Positions 33,903 to 43,905 of a DNA stretch of 64,000 nt are shown here, piece after piece. Source of the DNA: Streptococcus sp. oral taxon 431 (GTDB lineage: Bacteria > Bacillota > Bacilli > Lactobacillales > Streptococcaceae); assembly GCF_023115445.1 (NCBI RefSeq), contig NZ_JALDUI010000006.1, positions 45,553-109,552 on the forward strand. Reading direction: 5' to 3'. The position numbers were made by a program, and so were the translations under genes. A model generated the notes under the pieces. That model searched no databases and was not told the DNA's origin. It saw only the letters and a program-made list of their open reading frames with translations. The stretch's first letter is position 1, and each line of letters begins with the position of its first letter.

Positions 33903-34199
33903 ATGGAAGAACCAAACCTAGAAACCTTGATACGGGACCTTTACAATCATGCCCGTCAAAACTTGAGTGAAGATTTAGTGGCTGCACTCCTAGAAACTGC
34001 TAAGCAGTTGCCTAGCACCAATGAGCGATTGCTAGCAGTCCGACTTTCAGGGCTAGTCACACTTGAACTACTCAAGAATCCCAAGACTCCTGCGCCAGAG
34101 TTAGTCAATCTGGCCAGCTTTATCCAAAAGGAAGAAGCTAGGTACAAGGGCGCAGCTGCATCTTCCATTATGATTGGAGAGCTATTTAAAATGCTTTGA
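33903..34199 (+). CDS. Small helical protein, possible EntA-type bacteriocin immunity protein
   Basis: A 98-residue four-helix protein without signal peptide. Length and pattern (LIRDLYNHARQN, LVAALLETAKQL, ERLLAVRLSGLVTLELL) resemble the enterocin A immunity family (EntA_Immun), but the match is by impression only. The ATG at 33903 follows a strong GGAGGTGAT; the upstream ATG at 33888 overlaps that site. It is probably cotranscribed with pepA and is ended by a strong hairpin. No bacteriocin gene is visible nearby. Confidence 0.6.
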   Translation: MEEPNLETLIRDLYNHARQNLSEDLVAALLETAKQLPSTNERLLAVRLSGLVTLELLKNPKTPAPELVNLASFIQKEEARYKGAAASSIMIGELFKML

Positions 34200-34222
34200 T
34201 TCGAACGAATCAAAGCATTTTT
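34186..34222 (+). terminator. Terminator after the pepA operon
   Basis: AATGCTTTGATTCG/CGAATCAAAGCATT followed by seven T. The stem includes the stop codon of the small gene. Confidence 0.9.
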
Positions 34223-34229
34223 TTATCTT

Positions 34230-34334
34230 ATACTCTTCGAAAATCAAATTCAAACCACGTCAGCTTCACCTTGCCGTACTCAAGTACAGCCTGCGGCTAG
34301 CTTCCTAGTTTGCTCTTTGATTTTCATTGAGTAT
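34230..34334 (+). repeat. BOX element (boxA-C, no boxB)
   Basis: From ATACTCTTCGAAAATC to GATTTTCATTGAGTAT, 105 bp. It lacks boxB entirely: boxA (CACCTTGCCGTA) runs directly into boxC (GCCTGCGGCTAGC). Its last base is the first base of the complement of the Na/Pi transporter stop codon. Confidence 0.92.
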
Positions 34335-35965
34335 TAAATTTGTTCAGCCAAAACTTTTTCAGCAAGGTTCATAGCGTGGTCTGACACGCGAGTATAGTGT
34401 GAAATGATGTCGATAAAGTTGACACCTGCTTGAGTAGAACATTCACCGTTGTTGAGGCGTTTGATGTGAGTCTTACGAAGGACACGTTCCATCTTGTTGA
34501 TGGCTTCATGGCGTTCAATAAGAGCTTGAGCTTTTTCAAGGTCATTGTTTTCAACACTCTCAAGAGCATCTTTAACGAAATCGCTTGTTTGACGGTAAAT
34601 ATCTTCCAACTCTTCTAGGGCTGAGTTAGAGAATTGAACATTCTTGCGTTGCAAGTAGTCGTTAAGATTAATCAAAGCTTCAGCGTGGTCACCGATACGT
34701 TCCAAGTCTCGAGAAGAGTCAAGGATGTTGGTTAAGACTTCACTCTCTTTTTGACTCAATGCTTCACTAGAAAGGCTGATGAGGTAACGTGTTAATTTCT
34801 CATCGATTGTATTGATAGCTTCTTCTGTCTTGTGTCCTTTTTCAGCTACTTTATCGTCAGAATTGATGATGTAGTCATAAGAAAGGTCAAATGCTTTAAC
34901 CGCATAGTTTCCTAGGTGCAAGAGTTCTTTCTTGGCATTGCCTAGGGCGATAGAAGGAGCTTGCTTGATGAGTTGTTCATCCAAGTAAAGAGGTTCGTAT
35001 TTAACAACTTCGTCTTCACCAGGGATTAGCTTAGTAACAAAATAAGCCAGAGCACCGATGAATGGGAATTGTACAATGGTGTTACTTACGTTGAAGGCAC
35101 CGTGTGAGAAGGCAATCGTCATCTCAGGTGAGAGGTGAAGTAGTGCCTGGAAGTACTCGATCATCGCAGTGAATGGGCCTAACAAGATTAAGCAGAGGAT
35201 GGTTCCTAAAACGTTAAAGGTAACGTGTGTTGCTGCAACTCGTTTAGCAGAGATGTTTGCTCCGGCTGCTGCGATAATAACCGTTAAGGTTGTACCGATA
35301 TTATCCCCGAATAGGACTGGTAGTGCCCCTTTGAGGTCGAGGAATCCACCTGCATAGAGACCTTGTAGAATCCCGATGGTTGCAGAAGATGCCTGAATCA
35401 GAACGGTAATGACAGCACCAGCCACAACTCCCAAGATAGGATTTTGCCCCAAGGTAACCATGTATTCCTTGAACTGAGGCAAGTCTTTAAGAGGGCTCAT
35501 CCCAGCACTAATGAGGTTGAGGGCGTAGAAGATACCACCCACACCAAAAAGGATACGTCCAATATTATTTGCAGTACGGTTTTTTGTAAAGAATAAGAAC
35601 ATGGTTCCAAGGAAAATCAAGGGAAGGGCATACTCACCAAGTTTGAAACCGATGATGAAGGACGTTACGGTCGTTCCAATATTGGCTCCCATGATAATCC
35701 CGATGGCCTGTCTAAGTGTGAGAAGACTAGCACTGACCAGTCCAACCGTAATAACCGTTACACCTGTACTTGACTGGATGAGGGCAGTGACGACAATCCC
35801 CACTAAGACCCCTAAGAAGGGATTACTTGTGTATTTGTCAATGTAATAACGAAGGCGGTCTCCAGCTGCTTGTTGCAAACCGTCTCCCATGGTCTTGATA
35901 CTATACAAAAATAGTCCCAGACCACCTAAAAAGTGAAAAATAATTTCCTGCCAATTAATGGACAT
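34334..35965 (-). CDS. Na/Pi cotransporter family protein with PhoU domain
   Basis: A 543-residue membrane protein. The N-terminal half has duplicated NptA-type repeats with the QSSTGVT and QASSATIG motifs (about residues 63-69 and 190-197) that form the substrate site, and about nine helices up to residue 320. The C-terminal third is a PhoU-like helical domain (residues 345-540). Relatives carry out sodium-dependent phosphate transport or regulate phosphate balance. Ribosome site CGGAGGAAAA. A BOX abuts its stop codon. Confidence 0.9.
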   Translation of the reverse strand: MSINWQEIIFHFLGGLGLFLYSIKTMGDGLQQAAGDRLRYYIDKYTSNPFLGVLVGIVVTALIQSSTGVTVITVGLVSASLLTLRQAIGIIMGANIGTTVTSFIIGFKLGEYALPLIFLGTMFLFFTKNRTANNIGRILFGVGGIFYALNLISAGMSPLKDLPQFKEYMVTLGQNPILGVVAGAVITVLIQASSATIGILQGLYAGGFLDLKGALPVLFGDNIGTTLTVIIAAAGANISAKRVAATHVTFNVLGTILCLILLGPFTAMIEYFQALLHLSPEMTIAFSHGAFNVSNTIVQFPFIGALAYFVTKLIPGEDEVVKYEPLYLDEQLIKQAPSIALGNAKKELLHLGNYAVKAFDLSYDYIINSDDKVAEKGHKTEEAINTIDEKLTRYLISLSSEALSQKESEVLTNILDSSRDLERIGDHAEALINLNDYLQRKNVQFSNSALEELEDIYRQTSDFVKDALESVENNDLEKAQALIERHEAINKMERVLRKTHIKRLNNGECSTQAGVNFIDIISHYTRVSDHAMNLAEKVLAEQI

Positions 35966-36148
35966 TTTCTTTTTCCTCCGAAAAATAATCGCGGAATTTC
36001 TCCCATTCTATTTTAAAGGATAAAAGTAAATCTAACAAGTAGTAAATGCTCTTTTTTTAGAAAAATGTTGATTTTATTCGAAAAATGGCAGATGATTGTC
36101 TAATTTATATTAATTCTTCACTTCTTTATAGTTCTTGAAGGGCTAGTG

Positions 36149-36176
36149 TTGACTCTTTTTCTAAATATCGTAAAAT
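36149..36176 (+). promoter_or_regulatory. Probable endoD promoter
   Basis: TTGACT (36149-36154), 16-base spacer, TAAAAT (36171-36176), about 95 bases before the endoD start. Confidence 0.6.
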
Positions 36177-36185
36177 AAAAATGAC

Positions 36186-36217
36186 CTGTTCTGTGTATTT
36201 TTTGGAACAGCTATTTT
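36186..36217 (+). terminator. Terminator-like hairpin in the endoD leader
   Basis: CTGTTC/GAACAG followed by CTATTTTTTT, between the probable promoter and the cre site. A six-pair stem is short for a full terminator; it may be an attenuator. Confidence 0.4.
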
Positions 36218-36229
36218 TTTAATTCAAAA

Positions 36230-36243
36230 ATAAAGCGCTTACT
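36230..36243. promoter_or_regulatory. cre-like CcpA site in the endoD leader
   Basis: ATAAAGCGCTTACT has the palindromic AAGCGCTT core of strong cre boxes and lies 27 bases before the start codon, downstream of the probable promoter, as for the fucosidase gene. Confidence 0.65.
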
Positions 36244-36270
36244 TTCAGGAGAAAGTCAAAGGAGAAAAAG

Positions 36271-39200
36271 ATGAAGAATCCATTTTTTGAAAAACGTTGT
36301 CGCTATAGTATTCGAAAATTGTCAGTGGGTGCCTGCTCATTGATGATTGGTTCAGTTCTATTTGCAGGTCCAGCTTTGGCTGAAGAGTCTGTCGTTCCAG
36401 AAAATGGGACAACAACTACAGCAGTAGCTTCGGAGCAACCGTCAACCACTACTCCAGCAGAAGCAACTACACCAGCACCAGAAGTATTGAAAGAGCTAGA
36501 AGCAAGGGAAGACAAGGCAAGTGAGCAACCAGTTTCAGAAGAAAAACCAACCTTGGACCAGTTGACTGCAACTGATAAGGAAGCAACTAGCCCAGCTGCT
36601 GAAACTCCTAAGGTTGAAGAAACGCCTGCTACTACAGAAAATAAGGCTGAAGAGAAAGCAACTGTTTCAGATGTTCCTAAGAAAGAAGAAAAAAGTCTTC
36701 GACCAAAAGAAATTAAGTTTGACACATGGGAAGATTTGTTGAAATGGGAACCAGGTGCTCGCGAAGACGATGCTATTAACCGCTCTTCAGTAGAACTAGC
36801 CAAGCGCTATCGTGGACACGTGGTTAACGAAAAAGCTAATAAGGACGCTAAGGTTGAAGCTCTTGCTAACACTAACTCTAAGGCTAAAGACCATGCTTCT
36901 GTAGGTGGTGAAGAGTTTAAAGCCTACGCTTTTGACTACTGGCAGTACCTAAATTCTATGGTCTTCTGGGAAGGGCTAGTCCCAACTCCAGACGTGATTG
37001 ATGCTGGTCACCGTAATGGTGTTCCTGTATTGGGTACCTTATTCTTTAACTGGTCAAATAGCATTGCAGACCAAGAAAAATTTGCTGCAGCCCTTCAACA
37101 AGACGAAGACGGAACTTTCCCTATCGCTCGTAAGTTGGTTGATTTGGCTAAATACTATGGCTTTGATGGCTACTTTATCAACCAAGAAACAACAGGTGAT
37201 ATCGTAACGCCTCTTGGTAAGAAAATGCGTGATTTCATGCTTTATACCAAGGAATATGCAGCTCAAGTCAATCACCCAGTCAAATATTCTTGGTATGACG
37301 CCATGACCTATGAATATGGTCGTTATCATGAAGATGGACTTGGTGAATACAATTACCAATTCATGGAAAAAGAGGGAGACAAGGTTCCTGCGGATCATTT
37401 CTTTGCCAACTTTAACTGGACCAAAGAGAAAAATGATTACTCTGTAGCTATGGCCAAATGGCTAGAACGCAGTCAGTATGATGTTTTTGCAGGTTTGGAA
37501 TTGCAACAAGGTGGTTCCTACAAGACAAAAGTGAAATGGGATGCCCTTCTAGATGAAAATGGCAAGCTCCGCTTATCACTTGGACTCTTTGCACCTGATA
37601 CTATCACGAGTCTTGGTAAGACAGGCGAAGACTACCATAAGAATGAGAACATCTTCTTTACAGGTTATCAAGGAGATCCAACTGGTCAAAAACCAGAGGA
37701 CAAGGACTGGTACGGGATTGCCAACCTCGTAGCTGACCGCACACCAGCAGTTGGACGTAGCTTCACAACATCCTTTAACACTGGACATGGTAAAAAATGG
37801 TTTGTAGACGGTAAAGTCTCCAAGGATTCTGAATGGAACTATCGTTCTGTATCAGGTATCTTGCCTACATGGCGCTGGTGGCAAACATCATCAGCTGCTA
37901 AACTCCAAGCTGACTATGACTTTGAAGATGCCTACAATGGAGGAAATTCACTTAAGTTTGCGGGTGATTTAGCTGAAAATACCAACCAAGATGTTCGTCT
38001 CTACTCTACAAAACTGGAAGTAACAGATAAAACGAAACTCCGTGTCGCCCATAAAGGTGGTAAAGGAAGCAAGGTCTATGTAGAATTTGCGACTCAGAAA
38101 AACTATACTTATGGTGGCGAGAATGCTCGTAAAGAGCTCACTCTATCTGACGATTGGACAAAAGACGAATTTGACTTGAGTGCCTTGGCAGGTCAGACCA
38201 TTTACGGTATCAAACTTACTTTTGAAAATACTGCTGCTCTTAAGGATTACCAATTTAACTTGGGTGAGTTGACAGTGTCAGATAATCAAGAGGCACCTCA
38301 AGCACCAACTGCTCTTAAAGTAACCAAACAATCTCTGAAAAATGCCCAAGAAGCGGAAGCCATTGTTCAATTTACAGGTAACAAGGATGCTGACTTCTAT
38401 GAAGTTTATGAGAAGGATGGCGATGCTTGGCGTCTATTGACAGGATCATCTGCCACTACAATCTACCTACCAAAAGTTAGCCGTTCAGCTAGTGCAACTG
38501 GTACTAGTCAAGAGTTGAAGGTTGTCGCAGTTGGGAAGAATGGACTTCGCTCTGAAGCAGCAACTACAAACTTTGAGTGGGGAATGACTGTCCAAGATAC
38601 AAGCCTTCCAAGACCATTAGCAACAAACATCGTTCCAGGAGCGACTGTTATCGGAAGTACCTTCCCAAATACAGAAGGTGGAGAAGGCGTCGAAGGAATG
38701 TTGAATGGTACCATCACCAGCCTATCTGACAAATGGTCTTCTGCTCAGTTGAGTGGTAGCGTTGATATCCGTTTGACACAACCACGCCGTGTTGTTAGAT
38801 GGGTCATGGACCACGCAGGAGCTGGTGGAGAGTCTGTTAATGATGGCTTGATGAACACCAAAGACTTTGACCTTTACTACAAAGATGAAGCAGGCGAATG
38901 GAAACTAGCTAAAGCTGTTCGTGGCAATAAAGCCCATGTTTCAGATATCACCCTTGATAGCCCAATCACTGCGCAAGACTGGCGCTTGAACGTCATCATG
39001 TCTGACAATGGAACACCGTGGAAAGCCATTCGTATCTACAACTGGAAGATGTATGAAACTCTTGATACGGAGAGCCAAAACATTCCAATGAGTAAAGTTG
39101 CAGCGCGTGTTCTAACTGATAATAAGGTTCAACTAGGATTCTCAGAAGTTCCTGCTGGGGCAACCATCACAGTCTATGACAAGGCAGATTCACAAACTCC

Positions 39201-41265
39201 AATCGCTACCTTAAATACAGCAGTTGGAGGGGATCTAGCGACAAATCCATTGAGCTTTGAAAAACGTCCAAGTCTTCTTTACTACCGAACACAATTGCCA
39301 GGGAAAGAAATCAGTAATACTCTTGCTGTAACAATTCCTCAGGATGAAAGAAAGATTAAGGCTGTCAGTCTAGAAGCAGCACCTAAAAAGACAACTTATC
39401 AAGGTGGTGAGGAATTGAATCTTAAAGGTGGTCTTCTCCGTGTCAAATACGAAGGTGAAGAAGCAGATGAAGTCATCAACCTTAGTCATGCTGGTGTTGT
39501 AGTCAACGGCTACGATGCTCACCATCATGGCGAACAAGAGTTAACAGTAACCTATCTTGGTCTTCCAGTTGCAGGAAGCTTCAAGGTTCAAGTGACAGGT
39601 GAAGAAGCTGGTCCAAAAGAAGTCGCAACCCTGTATATTAGTAAACAACCGAAGATTGATTACTTTGTAGGCGATGCTCTTGACTTATCAGAAGGACGCT
39701 TCAAGGTCTTGTATGACGATGAAACTGAGACAGAACATAGCTTTACAGACCAAGGAGTCGAAATTACAGGTTATGATTCTCAAAAAACAGGCCGTCAAAA
39801 ACTTGAGTTGCACTATCAAGGACAAACTGTCGACTTTGATGTTCTAGTATCACCTAAGGCAGCCATTAATGACGAATATCTGAAACAAGAAATCACATCT
39901 GCTCAAGGACGCAAAGAAACATTAGCTTATACATTTGCTGATGCAGAAAAACAAGCAGCTCTTGTTGAGAAGCTTGCTGCAGCAAAAGCTATTTTAGAAA
40001 ACCACGATGCTAGTCAAGAAGCAGTCAACCAAGCCTTGAATGACTTGAAACAAGCTGGTACTGAATTGGATGGCAATCAACGTTATCAAACTGCTAGAGA
40101 AGAATTGGAAAGCTTACTCGAATCTGTCCTTGAAAAAGATCCTCAATCTGAGTTGATTGCGCAAGCTGAGACTTTATTATCTTCACAAATGCCAATTCCA
40201 GAAGCCTTTGCGGACATGAAAGAAAAGCTGAATAAGAAACTAGCTCCTGCAGAAGAAAGCCACCATGTGGGTAGCTTAGAAGAAGGAGAAACTGCGCCAA
40301 CAGTTGAAGCACTACCTGAGTTAGTGGTTGAAACAGAAGCTCAAGCCTTCGAGCGTCAAGAACGTCCGTCAGGAGACCTCTTATTGGGTGAACGACGTCT
40401 TGTTCAGGCGGGAGCAGAAGGACAAATCCGTCACTTGATTAAAGTGGATGCCAAAGGCAACCGTACTCTTCTTCAGACAGAAGTCGTCAAGGAAGCCGTG
40501 GCAGAGATTACTGAGGTTGGTACTAAGATTGAAAGTAGCACTCAACCGCTAGACGGTTCTGGAGATCTTGTTCTCGAAAAACCAGAATTGGAAGTGAAGG
40601 AAGAAGCCGTAGCCTTCAAACACCAAGAGCGTCCGACAGCAGACCTTTTACTAGGTGAACGCCGTCTGGTTCAAGCTGGTGAGGCTGGGCAAATCCGTCA
40701 CTTGATTGAGGTAGATGCTAAGGGGAGTCGCAAACTTCTTAAGACAGAAGTCGTCAAGGAAGCAGTGACTGAGATTATTGAAGTTGGTACCAAAGTAGAA
40801 AGCCGTGTTCAGCCACTAGAAGGAGTCAAAGATTTGACAATTAGCAATCCAGCATTGGTGATTGAAGAAGAAAAAGTTGCATACGGCCATGAAGAACGAG
40901 TAAATCCTAGTCTTCAAGCAGGTGAACGCCGTCTAGTTCAAGCTGGAATGGAAGGCCTTCGTAGAAATCTTGTAGAGATTGATTCTGAGGGACATCGCAG
41001 TCTTAAGAGGACAGAACTTGTCAAAGAGCCAGTAACTGAAATTGTTGAAGTTGGTACAAAAGTGGCTGAAATTCCAACTGAAAAACCAGTCGCACCTGTT
41101 CAAGTGATTCAAACGACTAAGCAGGAAGTTTCAAAAGCTGAAAAACCTGAAGGAAAACAACTTCCAAGTACGGGTGAAGAAGTAGATGCAAATCTCCTTG
41201 CTTTAGGCTTGGTTGGAGTTCTAGGTGGCTTTGGACTACTCGCTCAAAAGAAAAAAGAAGACTAA
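36271..41265 (+). CDS. endoD: Endo-beta-N-acetylglucosaminidase Endo-D (GH85), cell-wall anchored
   Basis: A 1664-residue surface enzyme that cuts between the two core GlcNAc residues of N-glycans. Order: YSIRKLSVGACS signal (about 12-23, cleavage near 38); Thr/Pro/Glu-rich linker; GH85 barrel (about 145-570) with N304 and E306 in FINQETTG as the catalytic pair; carbohydrate-binding-like modules (to about 930); two Ig-like modules opening YQGGEELNLKGG and YFVGDALDLSEG (about 1040-1205); FIVAR module (about 1210-1275); three G5 modules (about 1355-1600), each with GERRLVQAG; LPSTGE at 1631-1636, membrane helix and charged tail. Size is close to the pneumococcal enzyme. Ribosome site AAAGGAG; cre upstream. 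Confidence 0.96.
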   Translation: MKNPFFEKRCRYSIRKLSVGACSLMIGSVLFAGPALAEESVVPENGTTTTAVASEQPSTTTPAEATTPAPEVLKELEAREDKASEQPVSEEKPTLDQLTATDKEATSPAAETPKVEETPATTENKAEEKATVSDVPKKEEKSLRPKEIKFDTWEDLLKWEPGAREDDAINRSSVELAKRYRGHVVNEKANKDAKVEALANTNSKAKDHASVGGEEFKAYAFDYWQYLNSMVFWEGLVPTPDVIDAGHRNGVPVLGTLFFNWSNSIADQEKFAAALQQDEDGTFPIARKLVDLAKYYGFDGYFINQETTGDIVTPLGKKMRDFMLYTKEYAAQVNHPVKYSWYDAMTYEYGRYHEDGLGEYNYQFMEKEGDKVPADHFFANFNWTKEKNDYSVAMAKWLERSQYDVFAGLELQQGGSYKTKVKWDALLDENGKLRLSLGLFAPDTITSLGKTGEDYHKNENIFFTGYQGDPTGQKPEDKDWYGIANLVADRTPAVGRSFTTSFNTGHGKKWFVDGKVSKDSEWNYRSVSGILPTWRWWQTSSAAKLQADYDFEDAYNGGNSLKFAGDLAENTNQDVRLYSTKLEVTDKTKLRVAHKGGKGSKVYVEFATQKNYTYGGENARKELTLSDDWTKDEFDLSALAGQTIYGIKLTFENTAALKDYQFNLGELTVSDNQEAPQAPTALKVTKQSLKNAQEAEAIVQFTGNKDADFYEVYEKDGDAWRLLTGSSATTIYLPKVSRSASATGTSQELKVVAVGKNGLRSEAATTNFEWGMTVQDTSLPRPLATNIVPGATVIGSTFPNTEGGEGVEGMLNGTITSLSDKWSSAQLSGSVDIRLTQPRRVVRWVMDHAGAGGESVNDGLMNTKDFDLYYKDEAGEWKLAKAVRGNKAHVSDITLDSPITAQDWRLNVIMSDNGTPWKAIRIYNWKMYETLDTESQNIPMSKVAARVLTDNKVQLGFSEVPAGATITVYDKADSQTPIATLNTAVGGDLATNPLSFEKRPSLLYYRTQLPGKEISNTLAVTIPQDERKIKAVSLEAAPKKTTYQGGEELNLKGGLLRVKYEGEEADEVINLSHAGVVVNGYDAHHHGEQELTVTYLGLPVAGSFKVQVTGEEAGPKEVATLYISKQPKIDYFVGDALDLSEGRFKVLYDDETETEHSFTDQGVEITGYDSQKTGRQKLELHYQGQTVDFDVLVSPKAAINDEYLKQEITSAQGRKETLAYTFADAEKQAALVEKLAAAKAILENHDASQEAVNQALNDLKQAGTELDGNQRYQTAREELESLLESVLEKDPQSELIAQAETLLSSQMPIPEAFADMKEKLNKKLAPAEESHHVGSLEEGETAPTVEALPELVVETEAQAFERQERPSGDLLLGERRLVQAGAEGQIRHLIKVDAKGNRTLLQTEVVKEAVAEITEVGTKIESSTQPLDGSGDLVLEKPELEVKEEAVAFKHQERPTADLLLGERRLVQAGEAGQIRHLIEVDAKGSRKLLKTEVVKEAVTEIIEVGTKVESRVQPLEGVKDLTISNPALVIEEEKVAYGHEERVNPSLQAGERRLVQAGMEGLRRNLVEIDSEGHRSLKRTELVKEPVTEIVEVGTKVAEIPTEKPVAPVQVIQTTKQEVSKAEKPEGKQLPSTGEEVDANLLALGLVGVLGGFGLLAQKKKED

Positions 41266-41366
41266 GTAAAACTTCTTAATTGACCGTGTGATAGGACAAA
41301 CATGTTTATGATAGATGAATTCAAAACTGGATAATACCTCCGAAAGTTTGAAACAACAATAGTTTA

Positions 41367-41404
41367 AAAGGCAAGGACCATCATTTTTGGCTCCTGCCTT
41401 TTTG
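41367..41404 (+). terminator. Terminator of endoD
   Basis: AAAAGGCAAGGA pairs with TCCTGCCTTTTT with one mismatch, followed by T-rich sequence. Confidence 0.8.
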
Positions 41405-41568
41405 CATTCTTAGAATGTTTGTGTTAAGATTTTTATTATTTTAAAAGAAACCTTGTAATGAAATGTTTGCATGTTCTGCTTTTAAATTTTTTGGTTGTTT
41501 CTGTTTATAGAGTTATTTCTAGTAACTCTCATCAAGAATTGGTTTGGGAATAAGAAAGGAAAAAGAAG

Positions 41569-42105
41569 ATGAAATTGTTAAAAGGAGTCATTGCTGTAAT
41601 CATTGTAGTAGTGAGCCTTGGCTTAGTAGTATTTATAGGAGCGAGTATGTATGCTGTTACCACTATCAATTTGCTATCTAACTCAGTCTATTATGCGCAA
41701 CGGATGCCTCATAAGGAGGGGATAGAACCCGACTTAGTCATGTTGATTGAAAACATGGGGGAGATTTATACTCCGAAAATTGAAGGTATTCGCTATGATG
41801 ATGATGGAGCGAATTTTATCGAAAATTCTATCGATTCAAGTGGTAATCCTACCAGTTTTGGTGAGTTTGATGGAGGTTATGGCTACAGTGATAAAAACGA
41901 TGTGTCCTATAAGTTTGATAAGAATTTTGAGCTTGAGTGGGCCCTCGATAAAGAGTATAAAGAAATTGATCTTGCAACAATTGATGAAAAAAAGATAAAA
42001 GGAGAGATTAGAGAGACCCTTAAACCCATCCTTGATGTACAATCTAAGCCCGTGTTCAATCTTCAGTGGTTGTTTAATATGAAGTATCAGGACAGGTTTA
42101 ATTAG
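41569..42105 (+). CDS. Single-pass membrane protein of unknown function
   Basis: A 178-residue protein with one N-terminal membrane helix (about residues 5-32, VIAVIIVVVSLGLVVFIGASMYA) and no cysteine for lipidation, so probably an anchored extracytoplasmic protein. The rest is acidic, with an aromatic and glycine-rich patch (FGEFDGGYGYSD). It has a clear AGGAAAAAGAAG ribosome site. I do not recognise a family. The 375 bases after it hold a coding-like remnant and the pgk promoter. Confidence 0.65.
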   Translation: MKLLKGVIAVIIVVVSLGLVVFIGASMYAVTTINLLSNSVYYAQRMPHKEGIEPDLVMLIENMGEIYTPKIEGIRYDDDGANFIENSIDSSGNPTSFGEFDGGYGYSDKNDVSYKFDKNFELEWALDKEYKEIDLATIDEKKIKGEIRETLKPILDVQSKPVFNLQWLFNMKYQDRFN

Positions 42106-42251
42106 AAATGCAGATAGGTCTTTAAATTGAAATTAAACTGAATAAAAATGATTCAACTCTTAGCCATGCGATGTTGATATTTCTGAGAGTTTTTCTATCG
42201 CAATGCAAAACTTTCAAAATAGATTTTTAAAAATTGAACGGTTTCTGAAGA

Positions 42252-42375
42252 GTTAGTTCAAAAAATAAAGACACAACTCCAGACAGTAGCTCTTTCTCTA
42301 TAAATGAGCAACATACCATAGATGAAGATAAAAACAGTGAGGAATTTTCACAGAGAGTAAAGATTGAGTTTTAAT
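42252..42375 (+). pseudogene. Coding-like remnant upstream of pgk
   Basis: A frame opens after a TGA and runs about 40 codons to a TAA near 42375, with a plausible protein composition (KDTTPDSSSFSINEQHTIDE...FSQRVKIEF). It has no start codon. It may be the tail of a gene lost by deletion; the call is uncertain. The rest of the 42106-42430 spacer shows nothing I recognise. Confidence 0.25.
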
Positions 42376-42437
42376 TACTGGAGAGACCTATTTCAAGATA
42401 AAAGTTTAAGGTTTTGCTATCTCTTTTATTGATTTTG

Positions 42438-42446
42438 TGATATAAT
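42438..42446 (+). promoter_or_regulatory. Extended -10 promoter of pgk
   Basis: TGATATAAT is an extended -10 element 34 bases before the start codon, followed by AAGGAG. Confidence 0.7.
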
Positions 42447-42479
42447 TAACACGTAAAAAAAATTAAGGAGTCTTTCCAA

Positions 42480-43679
42480 ATGGCAAAATTGACTGTTAAA
42501 GACGTTGAGTTGAAAGGGAAAAAAGTTCTCGTTCGTGTTGACTTCAACGTTCCTGTAAAAGATGGCGTGATTACTAATGACAACCGTATCACTGCAGCTC
42601 TTCCAACTATCAAGTACATCCTTGAACAAGGTGGACGTGCGATTCTTTTCTCTCACCTTGGACGTGTAAAAGAAGAAGCAGACAAAGCTGGTAAATCACT
42701 TGCTCCTGTAGCTGCTGACTTGGCTGCTAAATTGGGTCAAGAAGTTACTTTTCTTCCAGGTGTAACTCGTGGTGCTGAATTGGAAGCAGCTATCAACGCT
42801 CTTGAAGATGGACAAGTTCTTTTGGTTGAAAACACTCGTTTTGAAGATGTTGACGGTAAGAAAGAATCTAAAAACGATCCTGAACTTGGTAAATACTGGG
42901 CATCACTTGGAGATGGTATCTTCGTAAACGATGCATTCGGTACAGCTCACCGTGCACACGCATCTAACGTTGGTATCTCAGCAAACGTTGAAAAAGCAGT
43001 TGCTGGATTCCTTCTTGAAAACGAAATTGCTTACATCCAAGAAGCTGTTGAAGCTCCAGAACGTCCATTCGTGGCTATCCTTGGTGGTTCAAAAGTTTCA
43101 GACAAGATCGGTGTTATCGAAAACTTGCTTGAAAAAGCTGATAAAGTTCTTATCGGTGGTGGTATGACTTACACATTCTACAAAGCACAAGGTATCGAAA
43201 TCGGTAACTCCCTTGTAGAAGAAGACAAATTGGATGTTGCGAAAGCTCTTCTTGAAAAAGCAAACGGCAAATTGATCTTGCCAGTTGACTCAAAAGAAGC
43301 TAATGCATTTGCTGACTACACTGAAGTGAAAGACACTGAAGGTGAAGCAGTAGACCCAGGATTCCTTGGTTTGGATATCGGTCCAAAATCAATCGCTAAA
43401 TTTGATGAAGCATTGACTGGTGCGAAAACAGTTGTATGGAACGGACCTATGGGTGTATTTGAAAACCCAGACTTCCAAGCTGGTACAATCGGTGTGATGG
43501 ACGCTATCGTGAAACAACCAGGCGTTAAATCAATCATCGGTGGTGGTGATTCAGCTGCTGCAGCGATCAACCTTGGACGTGCAGACAAGTTCTCATGGAT
43601 TAGTACGGGCGGAGGCGCTTCAATGGAACTCCTTGAAGGTAAAGTATTGCCAGGTTTGGCTGCACTTACAGAAAAATAA
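42480..43679 (+). CDS. pgk: Phosphoglycerate kinase
   Basis: Glycolytic kinase that makes ATP and 3-phosphoglycerate. The 399-residue sequence is complete: [12 protein letters not shown] (about 21-32), SHLGRVK near 60, and the nucleotide-binding GGGDSAAA near 354. Its codon use is strongly biased, as expected for a highly expressed glycolytic gene. Ribosome site AAGGAG. A terminator follows the stop, and beyond it lies a divergent copy of the last 23 codons. Confidence 0.98.
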   Translation: MAKLTVKDVELKGKKVLVRVDFNVPVKDGVITNDNRITAALPTIKYILEQGGRAILFSHLGRVKEEADKAGKSLAPVAADLAAKLGQEVTFLPGVTRGAELEAAINALEDGQVLLVENTRFEDVDGKKESKNDPELGKYWASLGDGIFVNDAFGTAHRAHASNVGISANVEKAVAGFLLENEIAYIQEAVEAPERPFVAILGGSKVSDKIGVIENLLEKADKVLIGGGMTYTFYKAQGIEIGNSLVEEDKLDVAKALLEKANGKLILPVDSKEANAFADYTEVKDTEGEAVDPGFLGLDIGPKSIAKFDEALTGAKTVVWNGPMGVFENPDFQAGTIGVMDAIVKQPGVKSIIGGGDSAAAAINLGRADKFSWISTGGGASMELLEGKVLPGLAALTEK

Positions 43680-43744
43680 TTTCAGCCCGTAAGTCTCTGC
43701 AAAATCCTGATTTTGTAGAAAAAGGAACAAAACTGAAACGTTAA

Positions 43745-43772
43745 CAAAAAGGTGGCTCTGTCACCTTTTTGT
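43745..43772 (+). terminator. Terminator of pgk
   Basis: CAAAAAGGTG/CACCTTTTTG hairpin about 70 bases after the stop codon. Confidence 0.8.
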
Positions 43773-43795
43773 GTTAGTGGAAGTATTTGTGACGC

Positions 43796-43867
43796 GGTGG
43801 TGGAGCTTCAATGGAACTTCTTGAAGGTAAAGTTCTTCCAGGACTTGCAGCATTGACTGAAAAATAA
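43796..43867 (+). pseudogene. Divergent duplicate of the pgk 3' end
   Basis: These bases encode [22 protein letters not shown] and a stop, the same peptide as the pgk C terminus, but with many silent codon changes (CTT for CTC, GTT CTT for GTA TTG, GGA CTT for GGT TTG). It has no start and is followed by its own terminator. This is a scar of recombination with a pgk allele from another strain or species. Confidence 0.9.
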
Positions 43868-43874
43868 GAATATA

Positions 43875-43905
43875 GAAAAAGGAGGACTTAGGTTCTCCTT
43901 TTTTT
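43875..43905 (+). terminator. Second terminator, after the pgk echo
   Basis: GAAAAAGGAG...CTCCTTTTTTT hairpin directly after the echo; probably the native terminator of the donor pgk allele. Confidence 0.75.
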
